Shown: positions 1-8,712, counted from the first letter of the stretch. The stretch is DNA of 64,000 bases from Parabacteroides merdae ATCC 43184 (GCF_025151215.1 NZ_CP102286.1:2914001-2978000); one strand, 5' to 3'. Made by a program: numbers and translations. The notes: generated by a model not told the origin, from the sequence alone.

Positions 1-595
1 TGCTGCCTGGGAAGTGGTAGACGGTACGATCCATATCAAAGGATCCGGTGCAGGTGAAGCTGGTGCTAAAGATGGTGGCGACTTGGTTTTCGCTCACAAA
101 TTCAAAAACTATGAATTTGAATTCGAATGGAAAGTAGGTAAAGGTTCAAACTCCGGCGTACTGTATATGATCCAGGAAGTCGAAGGACAGCCTTCTTATA
201 TCTCTGCTCCTGAATATCAGGTACTCGACAATGCAAACCATCCGGACGCCAAGTTGGGTAAAGACGGCAACCGCCAGTCTGCTTCCTTGTATGACATGAT
301 CCCGGCTAAGCCTCAGAACTCTAAACCGTTCGGTGAATGGAACAAAGGCAAGATCATGTGCTACAAAGGTACGGTAGTTCACTATCAGAACGATGAACCG
401 GTTGTTGAATATCATTTGTGGACACAGCAGTGGAAGGAAATGTTGGATAACAGCAAATTCAGCAAAGACAAATGGCCGTTGGCTTACGAACTGTTGCTGA
501 ACTGCGGTGGTGAAAACAAAGAAGGTTTCATCGGTTTCCAGGACCACGGAGACGACGTTTGGTATCGTAACATCACTATCAAAGAACTTGACTAA
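1..595 (+). CDS. DUF1080 (3-keto-disaccharide hydrolase-like) protein, 5'-truncated by window edge
   Basis: The reading frame is open to the left edge: codons before the GTG at 14 read A-A-W-E-V, so that GTG is not a start and the gene begins outside the window. The visible 197 residues match the DUF1080 jelly-roll fold by its hallmark stretches: a GSGAGEAGAKDGGDL segment, FEWKVGKGSNSGVLY, SAPEYQVLDN, and a C-terminal GFIGFQDHGDDVWYRNI. Such proteins are usually exported and act on glycosides; some have 3-keto-glucoside hydrolase activity. The substrate cannot be told from sequence. It is followed at once by a bidirectional terminator and faces a convergent operon. Confidence 0.88.
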   Translation, partial: AAWEVVDGTIHIKGSGAGEAGAKDGGDLVFAHKFKNYEFEFEWKVGKGSNSGVLYMIQEVEGQPSYISAPEYQVLDNANHPDAKLGKDGNRQSASLYDMIPAKPQNSKPFGEWNKGKIMCYKGTVVHYQNDEPVVEYHLWTQQWKEMLDNSKFSKDKWPLAYELLLNCGGENKEGFIGFQDHGDDVWYRNITIKELD

Positions 596-620
596 GCAGT
601 CGTTCCTTTTATCAAAATAA

Positions 621-657
621 GAAAGCCCCGGTATCGCTTGGATACCGGGGCTTCTTT
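621..657. terminator. Bidirectional rho-independent terminator
   Basis: A perfect 13-bp stem (AAGCCCCGGTATC at 623-635 with GATACCGGGGCTT at 641-653) has a 5-nt loop. It lies between the converging DUF1080 gene and the DUF4097-like gene. The T-rich tail is better on the minus strand (ctttcttatttt). Confidence 0.85.
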
Positions 658-684
658 CATTTGTCCGATACAGGGCGGCAGGGA

Positions 685-1824
685 TTATTTTGCCATCACC
701 TTTATGTTGCTATAACTGTTTCCTTCGAAATTGATACGGCCGTTTTTACCGTTGTTGACATCGAGGGTGTAGTTGTTTTTGTTCCTTTGGTCATCGCGGC
801 TATCGAAACCGACCGAGTTTTCGTCCTGGTTACGACGTTGGATACTGAAGCCGCCTTGAACCTTGCAATTGCCGTATTTCATATTGTTGGCAACGACACG
901 GAAGGAGGCGTTCACATCGATATAAATGTTCAGATTACCGTAGCGGGCATCCACATTGACCTTATCGAAGTTGCTGGCAAGATCCTTGATGGTAAGCGTG
1001 CTGTAGCTCAGTTCGTCGACGGTGATGCCCTGTTTCAGCTCGTCGATCTTGCAATTTCCGTACTTCAGTTCCATATAGCCGTTGTCCAGCCTGTCGATAT
1101 GGATGTCGCCGTATTTGGCTTCAGTGTTCATCTTCCGGACATTTCCGAGACTGAGGTTGGAGTACTTGCTGTCGATATTCAGTTGCGAGCCGTTGCGGAT
1201 AGAGGATTTGCCGCAATAGGCCAGGTCCAAAGTGGCGTTGTCGACATCGGAGATATCCATATTGCCATATTGCACGTCGATGCTGAGAGGTCCCGTGAAA
1301 TTACCGCCATTGAGATTGCCGTATTTGACATGCAGATCGCATTTTCCCTTATTGTTTTCCGGCATGATGATATTGCCGTACTTCTGTGTCAGGTCGCACG
1401 TCAGTTCAGACGGCATATTGACATAGTAGTTGATGGTGAAGGATTCGTTAGAGCCTCCATTCCCGTTTTGCGACCTCAGGCTTGTAACGGCCGAAACCGT
1501 ATTGCCCATCTTTTCCATCCGTATGTTGACACGGTCGATGATAGCCTGCGCCTTTTCGTCATTACGGGCTTTCGCCTCGATCACGACACGGATGGAGACT
1601 TCGCTCTTGCTCCAATGCGTAACCGTAATGTTTCCGTAACGGTTGTCAACTTGCAAGATGTCGTTTTTACCGACATTGAAGCTTTTGTTGATTTCCTTTT
1701 TCTTGATGCTTTCCTGTTTGGCAGCCCAACCGGATACGCTGCAAAACAAAACCAGGAGCATCAACAGACCGGCCCGTAAAAAGCAGGATTGTCCCTTCTT
1801 GGTGTGTTGATAAGCTGTTTTCAT
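685..1824 (-). CDS. DUF4097-type putative adhesin, exported
   Basis: The 379-aa protein has an N-terminal hydrophobic signal (about residues 17-35, LLMLLVLFCSVSGWA). It then carries a repetitive beta-rich body in which the motif (K/R)YGN recurs about every 18-25 residues (VDNRYGNITV, TQKYGNIIM, VKYGNLNGG, VQYGNMDIS, TEAKYGDIHI, LKYGNCKI, ARYGNLNIY, MKYGNCKV). This periodicity is typical of DUF4097/DUF4098 right-handed beta-helix-like adhesins, whose function is poorly known. It is the last gene of a leftward operon behind an ECF sigma factor and a membrane regulator, 36 bp after the latter, so it is probably produced under control of that sigma factor. The family call is good; adhesion itself is inferred only from the family name. 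Confidence 0.8.
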   Translation of the reverse strand: MKTAYQHTKKGQSCFLRAGLLMLLVLFCSVSGWAAKQESIKKKEINKSFNVGKNDILQVDNRYGNITVTHWSKSEVSIRVVIEAKARNDEKAQAIIDRVNIRMEKMGNTVSAVTSLRSQNGNGGSNESFTINYYVNMPSELTCDLTQKYGNIIMPENNKGKCDLHVKYGNLNGGNFTGPLSIDVQYGNMDISDVDNATLDLAYCGKSSIRNGSQLNIDSKYSNLSLGNVRKMNTEAKYGDIHIDRLDNGYMELKYGNCKIDELKQGITVDELSYSTLTIKDLASNFDKVNVDARYGNLNIYIDVNASFRVVANNMKYGNCKVQGGFSIQRRNQDENSVGFDSRDDQRNKNNYTLDVNNGKNGRINFEGNSYSNIKVMAK

Positions 1825-1860
1825 GTGTTGATAAATTGTTTTATGTGTTGATTAACGTGT

Positions 1861-2412
1861 TTATTGTTTACTATTCCTGTTGAAATCTTCCATATTCTCC
1901 ATCTGTTTCAACATGATGTTGAGACTTTCCAAGCTGGTACTGTAATGCAGGTTCATGGCATAAAGGCCGGCATTGGAGCAAGGCAGAGTCGGAAGGACCG
2001 TTTCTTCGAACATATAATTGTCTGTCAGGACACGTTTTGTCTCTTTCAAGAGTTCCTCCGTTCCGGGAGTCCGTTGCAGTTTGTACATCGCCTGCATCTG
2101 TGAGATGATATCACTCATCTGCATATTGTAGTAGAGACGAAGTTCCTCTATCTCCTCTTTCACCTCGCAGGCATGCTGGCCTGTGACCACCTGCCTTGGT
2201 TGAATAGGCAAAGGCGTGCCACCCGGCAGTTTGAAGAGGAACAGCAGGGCGATGCAAGCTGCCGCGGCAAAAGCGCAAAGGCTATATAACGTAGCCCGAC
2301 TTTTGCGCGGAACAGCCAGCTTCTGCTCGAAGCGTTCGAAGTGGCCTTCAGGTAACAGGTCGTCTTCAAATGCTTCCCGGTTCGTGTCTATGAAATTCTT
2401 CAGTTTATCCAT
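1861..2412 (-). CDS. Membrane-anchored protein next to an ECF sigma factor; probable anti-sigma regulator
   Basis: The 183-aa protein has a charged N-terminal cytoplasmic part (MDKLKNFIDTNREAFEDDLLPEGHFERFEQKL), one transmembrane segment at about residues 43-61 (LYSLCAFAAAACIALLFLF), and an outer domain rich in short helices with Met and Leu. The N-terminal D-LP-GH--RFE--L pattern is common in small Bacteroidales proteins encoded beside ECF sigma genes. Its start overlaps the sigma gene end by 8 bp, which indicates translational coupling. There is no zinc-finger HxxxCxxC motif and no FecR domain, so the anti-sigma role rests on topology and position rather than homology. Confidence 0.65.
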   Translation of the reverse strand: MDKLKNFIDTNREAFEDDLLPEGHFERFEQKLAVPRKSRATLYSLCAFAAAACIALLFLFKLPGGTPLPIQPRQVVTGQHACEVKEEIEELRLYYNMQMSDIISQMQAMYKLQRTPGTEELLKETKRVLTDNYMFEETVLPTLPCSNAGLYAMNLHYSTSLESLNIMLKQMENMEDFNRNSKQ

Positions 2413-2953
2413 TTTCTTTATTTGCTGCTATTATGTCCAATAATTTGCGCTTTGCCCGGAGATACTGGCTGCGCACGCTCGACGGCCGGATCTTCAGGAT
2501 GGAGGCAATCTCTTCCATATCATATCCCTCAAAGAGGTAGAGCGAGAGGATCACGCGATAGCCGACCGGCAGTTTCTTGCAGGCTTCCTTCACTTGGGCA
2601 ACCGAATAACGGATTTCTTCCTCATCCGGCCCGTCGTCGTCGGGTTCGGTGTAGTCATCCGAGAGCTCTTCCCAGTCAGGCGTCTGTCGGCGCACGTAAT
2701 CAATGGCTGTATGAACAGCTATACGGTGCATCCATGCTTCGAAACATTGTCCATCCCGATACTGGTCCAGGCGGGTGAATATTTTCAGGAAAGAATCCTG
2801 CATCGCCTCCTCCGCCTCCGGCACGTTGCCGACAATACGCAGACAGGCGACATACAGCCGCTGTGCAAATTGCTTGTAAAGGGCGAGCTGTGCAGTCCGG
2901 TTACCACGCCGGCACTCCTCGATCAGATGTACATTTGTTTCTTCCATTTTCAT
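2405..2953 (-). CDS. ECF-type RNA polymerase sigma factor (sigma-70 family)
   Basis: The 182-aa protein has both ECF domains. Region 2 spans about residues 22-92, with the DxxEEAMQDSFLKIF-like core, the aromatic/W-containing AWMHRIAVHTAIDYVRR stretch and an acidic linker (DDYTEPDDDGPDEEE). Region 4 (about 115-175) has a helix-turn-helix (LFEGYDMEEIASILKIRPSSVRSQYLRAKRKL). It leads a three-gene operon with a membrane protein and a DUF4097 adhesin-like protein and so probably controls that operon. ATG at 2953 is used; the in-frame ATG two codons later is equally possible. Confidence 0.92.
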   Translation of the reverse strand: MKMEETNVHLIEECRRGNRTAQLALYKQFAQRLYVACLRIVGNVPEAEEAMQDSFLKIFTRLDQYRDGQCFEAWMHRIAVHTAIDYVRRQTPDWEELSDDYTEPDDDGPDEEEIRYSVAQVKEACKKLPVGYRVILSLYLFEGYDMEEIASILKIRPSSVRSQYLRAKRKLLDIIAANKENG

Positions 2954-3028
2954 ATATATAAACGAGGGTATCCGGAGAAACGTTGCATCTTTCCGGCAAG
3001 AAAAAGCAAAAAAGATAGCACATACCTG

Positions 3029-3093
3029 AAAAGGATCTATAGCTTTCCAAGAAAAAGCCTATAATCTTTTACATCAAAAGCTATAGGGTACAC
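3029..3093. repeat. Degenerate ~23-nt tandem repeat (AAAAG...CTATAG family), three units
   Basis: AAAAG unit starts lie at 3029, 3053 and 3076 (periods 24 and 23). Each is followed by a CTATAG/CTATAA core, giving near-palindromic units such as AAAAGCTATAGG. The same family recurs at 27674-27765. It lies between the ECF sigma start and the NigD-like gene end. Confidence 0.6.
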
Positions 3094-3094
3094 A

Positions 3095-3122
3095 AAAAGA
3101 AAGGCATCATCCCGATGCCTCT
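3095..3122 (-). terminator. Terminator of the NigD-like gene
   Basis: A 7-bp stem AGGCATC (3102-3108) / GATGCCT (3114-3120) is followed on the minus strand by a T-rich run (ttctttttgtg). It lies about 45 bp after the NigD-like stop codon. Confidence 0.7.
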
Positions 3123-3167
3123 CTCTCTGAACTAAATGATAAAAATAAAAGTTATGTGGGAAGGTTA

Positions 3168-3902
3168 TTATTCTTCTGTATCTCCCGTATCTTTTGATTT
3201 GTAATCCAACTCGACGGTATTATAGTCGTTCGAGGCGAAAGATTTATATTTGATCTTCAACTTCACCGTCTTGCCTTCCGTACTCGGCAACTTATCCAGC
3301 TTGAAAGACACCAAGCCGGCCGAAGGTCTGAGGGACGAATCGATATTGCCATAAGCGTTATGACGGAACTCCAATTCATACGGATCGGCACTGTTTGTCT
3401 GTACCAGGTTCAGGAAATGCTTGACATTGTCGTTGTAACCTCTTTGAATATAGAAATCGAACGTGATATATCCGTCCTCGATCCACACTCCGTTCTTAGA
3501 CCAAATGCTACCGCCATTCAAGGCCAGCATATCCGTTCCGTAATAGGAATCATTTTCCGATCCCAGGTCAGGAGCGATCGGTTTGGTCAGAAGGGTATCC
3601 ATTCTTAACAATTGAACAGACTGATCATAGCCTTCAGTCTTCTTCTCGTCGTTCTTATATATAACGAACGCACGAATTTCTTTCAAATTCTCAGGCACAT
3701 ATGAGTTTGTCGGGAACAGCGTCGTACTGTCGTCGAGCTGCATATAGTAAGAATTATCACTCAATGGTTTTACCGTTACAATAGCCTGGACACTATCTCT
3801 CCAAAATTCGCTGTAAGCGTCGTCATCATCCAAACATGAATAAAAAACTGTAGAACCTAACAAGATTCCAACCAATAGCATAAAACTTTTCAACGTCTTC
3901 AT
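3168..3902 (-). CDS. NigD-like lipoprotein
   Basis: The 244-aa protein has a lipoprotein signal ending in the lipobox FYSC with the lipidation cysteine at residue 23, followed by the acidic LDDDDAYS that often directs surface export in Bacteroidetes. The two-part body (residues ~35-120 and ~125-235, with FDFYIQRGYNDNVKHFLNLV and VSFKLDKL) matches the NigD N- and C-terminal domains found widely in Bacteroidales. The function is unknown; family members occur as single genes outside the bacteriocin locus for which they were named. It stands alone with its own terminator. Confidence 0.85.
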   Translation of the reverse strand: MKTLKSFMLLVGILLGSTVFYSCLDDDDAYSEFWRDSVQAIVTVKPLSDNSYYMQLDDSTTLFPTNSYVPENLKEIRAFVIYKNDEKKTEGYDQSVQLLRMDTLLTKPIAPDLGSENDSYYGTDMLALNGGSIWSKNGVWIEDGYITFDFYIQRGYNDNVKHFLNLVQTNSADPYELEFRHNAYGNIDSSLRPSAGLVSFKLDKLPSTEGKTVKLKIKYKSFASNDYNTVELDYKSKDTGDTEE

Positions 3903-3990
3903 AACATGTATCTAATTTGTTTATTTTTCTTTCTAAAAAGGAAGATGATAAACACTCTGCAAATGCTGCAAAGACTGTTTACAAAAAATG

Positions 3991-5124
3991 TTAATGCTTC
4001 AGTGATTGATAGATAAGCTCCGCTGTACGCCGGGAAGCACCCGGTTTTCCAAGCAGGCGGATCATCTCGTCATAGCCGTCGAGCATGCGTCTACGGTAGG
4101 CATGATCATTCAAGACACGTCCTAACTCATCATGTATCTGGTCATACGAAAATCGGACACCGAACAGCTCCTGCACCACTTCGCGTCCGGCTATCAGATT
4201 GACCAGCGAAATGTATTTCGTATGGAAGAAATGGCGAAAAATAAAACTTGCCAGCCGGCCGGCCGCGACATAATAGCAGACGACTTGCGGCACACGGAAA
4301 AGCGATGTCTCAAGCGTAGCCGTCCCCGATGTAACCAACGCCGCATCACTATGGCTGAGGAGAGGATAGGTTTTGCCGAACACGATCTTCACATCCGCGT
4401 CGCCGATATATTGCCTGTAATATTCCGGTTCCAAACCGGGAGCACCGGCAATCACAGGCTGGTGGCCCGGATAGGCGGTTGCCACCTTCAGCATGGTCGG
4501 AAGGTTGTCTTTGATCTCCTGACGGCGGCTGCCTGCCAACAGCGCCAATACGGGGCGTTCGTCCAACTGTTCGTCCTCACGGAATGTATCAGGTCCGGCC
4601 GCCTGTTTCTCCCTATAGCAGGCAACCGAATCGACCGAAGGATTGCCCACATAGTCCACCGGATAGTCGAGATTGCGGAAAAACTCCACTTCGAAAGGCA
4701 GGATGCAGAACATCCGGTCCACGTAGCGACGGAAATCCTTGATACGATACTGTTTCCAAGCCCATATCTTAGGTGAAATATAATAGTAGACAGGCAGCCC
4801 CAACTGCGTCTTTACATATTTGGCTATCTTCAAATTGAACCCCGGATAATCGATCAGGATCACCACATCGGGCCTGTACTGCCGGATTTCCTCCTGGCAG
4901 GCTTTCATGTTGTTCAGGATCGTACGGAGATTGAGCAGTACGGGGATAAAGCCCATGAAAGCCATATCCCTGTAATGCTTCACCAGCGTCCCTCCGACTG
5001 CCTGCATAAGATCGCCGCCCAGGAAACGAAAATCCGCTTCGGCATCCTGCTTCTTCAGTGCTGCCATCAGGTTGGAGGCATGCAGATCACCGGAAGCTTC
5101 GCCCGCTATTAAAAAATATTTCAT
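3991..5124 (-). CDS. lpxB: Lipid-A-disaccharide synthase LpxB
   Basis: This is a GT19 glycosyltransferase that joins UDP-2,3-diacylglucosamine and lipid X to make the lipid A disaccharide at the inner membrane. The 377-aa length is normal. The diagnostic N-terminal GEASGDLHASNL (residues 8-19) and the later LLAGSRRQEIKDNLP, PVIAGAPGLE and LVTSGTATLETSL segments are all present. It lies downstream of surE, separated by a 104-bp spacer filled by a pair of inverted iterated arms, one beginning 7 bp before this start codon. Confidence 0.97.
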   Translation of the reverse strand: MKYFLIAGEASGDLHASNLMAALKKQDAEADFRFLGGDLMQAVGGTLVKHYRDMAFMGFIPVLLNLRTILNNMKACQEEIRQYRPDVVILIDYPGFNLKIAKYVKTQLGLPVYYYISPKIWAWKQYRIKDFRRYVDRMFCILPFEVEFFRNLDYPVDYVGNPSVDSVACYREKQAAGPDTFREDEQLDERPVLALLAGSRRQEIKDNLPTMLKVATAYPGHQPVIAGAPGLEPEYYRQYIGDADVKIVFGKTYPLLSHSDAALVTSGTATLETSLFRVPQVVCYYVAAGRLASFIFRHFFHTKYISLVNLIAGREVVQELFGVRFSYDQIHDELGRVLNDHAYRRRMLDGYDEMIRLLGKPGASRRTAELIYQSLKH

Positions 5125-5130
5125 ATTTTT

Positions 5131-5250
5131 TCAGTTGAAAGTTGAAAGTTGAGAGTTGCAAAGATCAAGAGAATAAAGTAAGCTGGAACCGGAATAATTT
5201 CACGTTATCTATTTCCAACTTTCAATTTTCAACTCTCAACTTTCAACTGA
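5131..5250. repeat. Iterated inverted arms between surE and lpxB
   Basis: The left arm (5131-5158) is built of TTGAAAG/TTGAGAG iterations. The right arm (5216-5250) is built of CAACTTT/CAACTCT iterations and is the reverse complement of the left. A core of about 57 bp lies between. The right arm runs into surE and supplies its last codons and stop (Q-L-K-V-E-S-stop). Confidence 0.75.
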
Positions 5251-6005
5251 TTTTTTAGCACAGCTAAAAAATCATAGTCCGTCACATCTATCTTGCAAGG
5301 AACAAGCGAGGCGTAGCCGCTGTCGAGCGCCAACGTGTCGTTGTCGGCATGGATCGGCTTGGCATTCTCGAATGCACCGGCAAGCCAGAAGACAGGTTCG
5401 CCCGCTGCGTTTTCCGACCGTTTGAATTCATTGGTCCAGCGCCCGTCCGCCTGCCGGCATACCTTCATTCCTTTTACGTTCGGGACATTGGGAACGTTCA
5501 GGTTCAGATAAGTGCCATGCGGCAATCCTTCTTTTATGATCCGCCGTGCAAGCATGCGCCCTAAACGGCAGCTCTCGGCAAAGTCGGCATCCGCACGATG
5601 ATCCAAGAGCGACACGCCCATCGAAGGAATACCGAACACGCATCCTTCGGCAGCTGCCCCCATCGTACCGGAATACTGGATGCAGATGGCATGGTTGCCA
5701 CCATGATTGATCCCGGAGGCCAACAGGTCAGGCTTGCGCTCCAACACCTCGTTGATGGCCAGTTTCACACAATCGACCGGAGTCCCGGTACAGCTATAAA
5801 CCGTCAGTCCTTTTTCTTTCCTCACCAATGTATACTTGATCGGCACGAGCGAAGTGATCGCGCTTGCCATTCCCGAACGGGGCCCGTCGGGAGCGAAAAC
5901 CACAATGTCCCCAAGGTCCCGGAGGCACTCGGTGAGTTCTTTTATCCCCTTGGCTTCAACGCCGTCATCGTTTGTAATCAGAATAAGCGGTCTATCGTTC
6001 ATCAT
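5229..6005 (-). CDS. surE: 5'/3'-nucleotidase SurE
   Basis: SurE is a metal-dependent nucleoside monophosphate phosphatase. The N-terminal ITNDDG metal site and the [16 protein letters not shown] and SGINHGGN motifs are present. An open frame extends to a GTG at 6023, but a TATATTTG -7 box covers 6025-6032 on the minus strand, so the transcript would begin at about that GTG. The ATG-ATG at 6005/6002 is therefore the better start and gives about 258 aa. The last six codons derive from an iterated repeat arm. It is the probable first gene of a surE-lpxB unit. Confidence 0.94.
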   Translation of the reverse strand: MMNDRPLILITNDDGVEAKGIKELTECLRDLGDIVVFAPDGPRSGMASAITSLVPIKYTLVRKEKGLTVYSCTGTPVDCVKLAINEVLERKPDLLASGINHGGNHAICIQYSGTMGAAAEGCVFGIPSMGVSLLDHRADADFAESCRLGRMLARRIIKEGLPHGTYLNLNVPNVPNVKGMKVCRQADGRWTNEFKRSENAAGEPVFWLAGAFENAKPIHADNDTLALDSGYASLVPCKIDVTDYDFLAVLKNQLKVES

Positions 6006-6024
6006 ATCGTTATTTAATTGCACA

Positions 6025-6032
6025 CAAATATA
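6025..6032 (-). promoter_or_regulatory. -7 box of the surE promoter
   Basis: TATATTTG on the minus strand fits the Bacteroidetes TAnnTTTG consensus. No convincing -33 TTTG lies at the expected 19-21 bp spacing. It decides the surE start. Confidence 0.5.
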
Positions 6033-6040
6033 GTGAAAAA

Positions 6041-6097
6041 GCGCAAAGTAACGCAGACTTATCCTTTATAGATAATGACATCTGCGTTACTCTGCGC
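6041..6097 (-). terminator. Terminator of the rprX-rprY operon
   Basis: A 17-bp stem with one mismatch pairs 6041-6057 with 6081-6097 (GCGCA(A/G)AGTAACGCAGA). On the minus strand it is followed by a run of five T. It starts about 35 bp past the rprY stop and immediately precedes the surE -7 box. Confidence 0.8.
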
Positions 6098-6131
6098 TTG
6101 TCTGTGTAATTTGCGTCCTGTTAAGCTCTAA

Positions 6132-6863
6132 TTAAAGAACCTGAATGCCTTCTTCACGGGCTGCTTCTTCTCCGGAAGGAGTGATCAGCTTGTAGCCCTT
6201 ACCGTGAATGTTGATGATTTCGATTCCCGGATCATCCTTCAACAGCTTGCGAAGTTTCGTGATATATACGTCCATGCTACGGGCATTGAAGTAGTTATCG
6301 TCTACCCAGATTGTCTTCAGTGCATAATTACGTTCCAATATTTCATTTGCATGTGCGCAAAGGAGACTCAGAAGTTCGCATTCCTTAGTTGTCAGCTTCG
6401 TGACCTTGTCGCCGATAGCCAGTGTCTGTTTCTGGGTATCGAACAAGAAGTTTCCTAACTTGTAGAAAGGAATATCTTTCATTTTCTTGCCTTTCACGCG
6501 GCGAAGGATCGCTTCGATACGGAGCAAGAGTTCTTCCATGCTGAAAGGTTTCGTCAGATAATCATCCGCACCGATTTTGAAACCTTCCAGGATATCTTCC
6601 TTCATAGTCTTGGCCGTAAGGAAGATAACAGGGATATCAGGGTTGATAGAACGGATTTCCTGAGCCAGCGTGAAGCCGTCTTTTTTCGGCATCATCACGT
6701 CAAGTACGCAAAGGTCATATTTGCCTTTGGTGAAACCTTTGTAACCGGCTTCTCCATCGGAGAAGAGGTCAGTCACATAACCTTTTGCCTGCAAGTATTC
6801 TCTTAATAGCATACCCAGGTTTTCGTCGTCTTCGCAAAAGAAGATTTTTAGTTTTTCTTCCAT
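6132..6863 (-). CDS. rprY: OmpR-family response regulator RprY
   Basis: The 243-aa protein has a receiver domain (residues 6-118; acidic pair E11/D12, phospho-acceptor D55 in LCVLDVMMPKKDG, and the LTAK switch) and a winged-helix DNA-binding domain (about 133-230, with RSMDVYITKLRKLLKDD and GKGYKL). It matches the RprY regulator described in Bacteroides fragilis, implicated in envelope/redox-linked gene control. It follows the kinase gene rprX by 2 bp, so the two are co-translated. Confidence 0.93.
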   Translation of the reverse strand: MEEKLKIFFCEDDENLGMLLREYLQAKGYVTDLFSDGEAGYKGFTKGKYDLCVLDVMMPKKDGFTLAQEIRSINPDIPVIFLTAKTMKEDILEGFKIGADDYLTKPFSMEELLLRIEAILRRVKGKKMKDIPFYKLGNFLFDTQKQTLAIGDKVTKLTTKECELLSLLCAHANEILERNYALKTIWVDDNYFNARSMDVYITKLRKLLKDDPGIEIINIHGKGYKLITPSGEEAAREEGIQVL

Positions 6864-6865
6864 AA

Positions 6866-8419
6866 CTAACTTTTTATAAGAGGTAAAGTAATAATAAATT
6901 TTGTTCCTACATTTCCGGTTCCCACTTCGGCACGTATCGTACCTTTATGGTCCTCTACTATTTTACGGACGTAAGCAAGTCCGAGTCCGAACCCTTTCAC
7001 GTCGTGTACGTTTCCTGTCGGCACGCGGAAGAAGCGGTCGAATACTTTCTTGAGGTATTCTTTCTTGATCCCGATGCCGTTGTCCTCGATCGATATCAAC
7101 AACTTGCCGTTCTCGTTCCAGGTGCGGCACATCAGCGTCAGCGGCACTTCGAGGCGGCGATACTTCACGGCGTTGTCCAGCAGGTTGAACAGTACGTTCG
7201 TGATGTGCATCTCATCCACGTAGATATCCGAATCTTCTGCCTGCAGGTCGATGTCGATCGTGCCGTCATACTTCTCGACTTTCAGGGCGAATGTATTGGC
7301 AACGCTTGCCAGCAAATCGTTCGCATCCACCTCCTTCAGCTTGAGGGCTGCTTTCTGGCGTTCGAACAGCGACATTTGCAGCACCTTTTCCACCAGGAAG
7401 CCCAATCGTTTCGTCTCGTCGTTGATCACCCCGGAGATATGCTTGAACACATCGGGGCTCTTCGTGATGTCCGAGTCCTTCAGCATCTGTGCGGCAAGCG
7501 AGATGGTCGAAACCGGTGTCTTCAGTTCGTGCGTCATATTGTTGATAAAGTCATTCTTCATTTCCGAAAGTCGCTTCTGACGGAACACGATATAAATGGT
7601 AAAGATAAACGTTACCAAAAGTATCAGCGAGAAGATGATTGACGGTACGATAAATGTTACAGAACTTGAAATATAATCACCCTTCGTCGGGAAATACACT
7701 TTCAGGTAATTCTGCTTCGAAGGAGGATCGTTGGGGAACAGCACCTGTTGAATCACGTCTGATACAGGAGGAATATCCCCGTTCTGATAGACGATCTTTC
7801 CGTCTTTGTTAATAACAGCAAAGACGAACGGCAGGTTCAATCCGTTGTTAACAAATTCTGATTTTAAGTAATTATTCAGCTTTTTAAAATCTATCCTTTC
7901 TTCGATCGGCTTCAGGTTTGCCGTATGCAAGATATTCAAGATCACTTCGTTAAACAACCCGCTTTGGTACTGATAACGACGTTTCAGCGTTTGCTGCAAA
8001 TCCTTTGACGTACTAACGATACTGTTAGGTACTTTATTGCTGCCCAGCGAAGAAAGCGGTTCAAACTTGCGTGTCCGGATATCGCTATGAAACTCGATAT
8101 GTTCTACAGTTCCATCGGCATTAGTGAACTGCATCTTGTATTTTTTCTCAGTGATGATTCCACCGCCAAGACTGCTCTGTTCGTTCTGGTATAGGTAATT
8201 GTTGGCCTCGTCACGGCTGAGATCTTCTTCCAGATACCGGGCCGTTTCATCAAGCTCCAGATTTTTCGAGACTTGGTGCATCGATCGTTTGACTGTTTCA
8301 TTGAACTGCTCGCTACTTTTCTTGAGTATGATACTTACATATTTTACCTGCAAAAAAAGCAAACCGGCAAAAGCAAAAGCCATCACCACCGCAAGCAACC
8401 AAATCGTAGACTTCCTCAT
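6866..8419 (-). CDS. rprX: Sensor histidine kinase RprX
   Basis: The 517-aa inner-membrane kinase has transmembrane segments at about residues 5-27 and 256-279 that flank a periplasmic sensor region of about 230 aa. This is followed by the H-box (FINNMTHELKTPVS, phospho-accepting H297), the N-box (NVLFNLLDNAVKY), the G1 box (DNGIGI) and the G2 box (GFGLGLAYVRKI). It is the first gene of the rprX-rprY operon and is divergent from glsA across a 315-bp region. No clean TAnnTTTG box was found ahead of it. Confidence 0.93.
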   Translation of the reverse strand: MRKSTIWLLAVVMAFAFAGLLFLQVKYVSIILKKSSEQFNETVKRSMHQVSKNLELDETARYLEEDLSRDEANNYLYQNEQSSLGGGIITEKKYKMQFTNADGTVEHIEFHSDIRTRKFEPLSSLGSNKVPNSIVSTSKDLQQTLKRRYQYQSGLFNEVILNILHTANLKPIEERIDFKKLNNYLKSEFVNNGLNLPFVFAVINKDGKIVYQNGDIPPVSDVIQQVLFPNDPPSKQNYLKVYFPTKGDYISSSVTFIVPSIIFSLILLVTFIFTIYIVFRQKRLSEMKNDFINNMTHELKTPVSTISLAAQMLKDSDITKSPDVFKHISGVINDETKRLGFLVEKVLQMSLFERQKAALKLKEVDANDLLASVANTFALKVEKYDGTIDIDLQAEDSDIYVDEMHITNVLFNLLDNAVKYRRLEVPLTLMCRTWNENGKLLISIEDNGIGIKKEYLKKVFDRFFRVPTGNVHDVKGFGLGLAYVRKIVEDHKGTIRAEVGTGNVGTKFIITLPLIKS

Positions 8420-8683
8420 ATCAATAAATCTCTCGTTTTAATATCACAAATAACGCGCCTTTTAATTTAATATTTACACAAAAAAGGTAAAAACAGAATA
8501 CCAAAAATGTTAAAAATGCATTACCAAAGGATTGCAATTCTCTTTCTATCTATTTTTAAACTAACACCTTACATCCCTTTCACAGACGTATCATCATATC
8601 TTGCACGTTCCGTACTAATTAGTAAGAACAGCTGTACAACATGAATTGTTGTAGCCGACACTTAAAAACTTTTCCCGAAAGCA

Positions 8684-8712
8684 TTGACTTTTAATTATTA
8701 ACTCTATCTTTG
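8684..8712 (+). promoter_or_regulatory. glsA-glsB promoter
   Basis: TATCTTTG at 8705-8712 matches the TAnnTTTG -7 box. TTGAC at 8684-8688 lies about 18 bp upstream as a -33 element. The predicted leader is about 15-18 nt to the ATG at 8735. The rest of the 315-bp divergent region (8420-8734) holds no gene that I can support. Confidence 0.7.

Noticed and set aside
661..1779. Long plus-strand ORF of 372 codons opposite the DUF4097 gene
   Set aside because: It is the mirror of a well-supported minus-strand gene with signal peptide and YGN repeats. The translated product has no family features and the same is true of other opposite-strand frames over lpxB, gpmI and the PBP gene.
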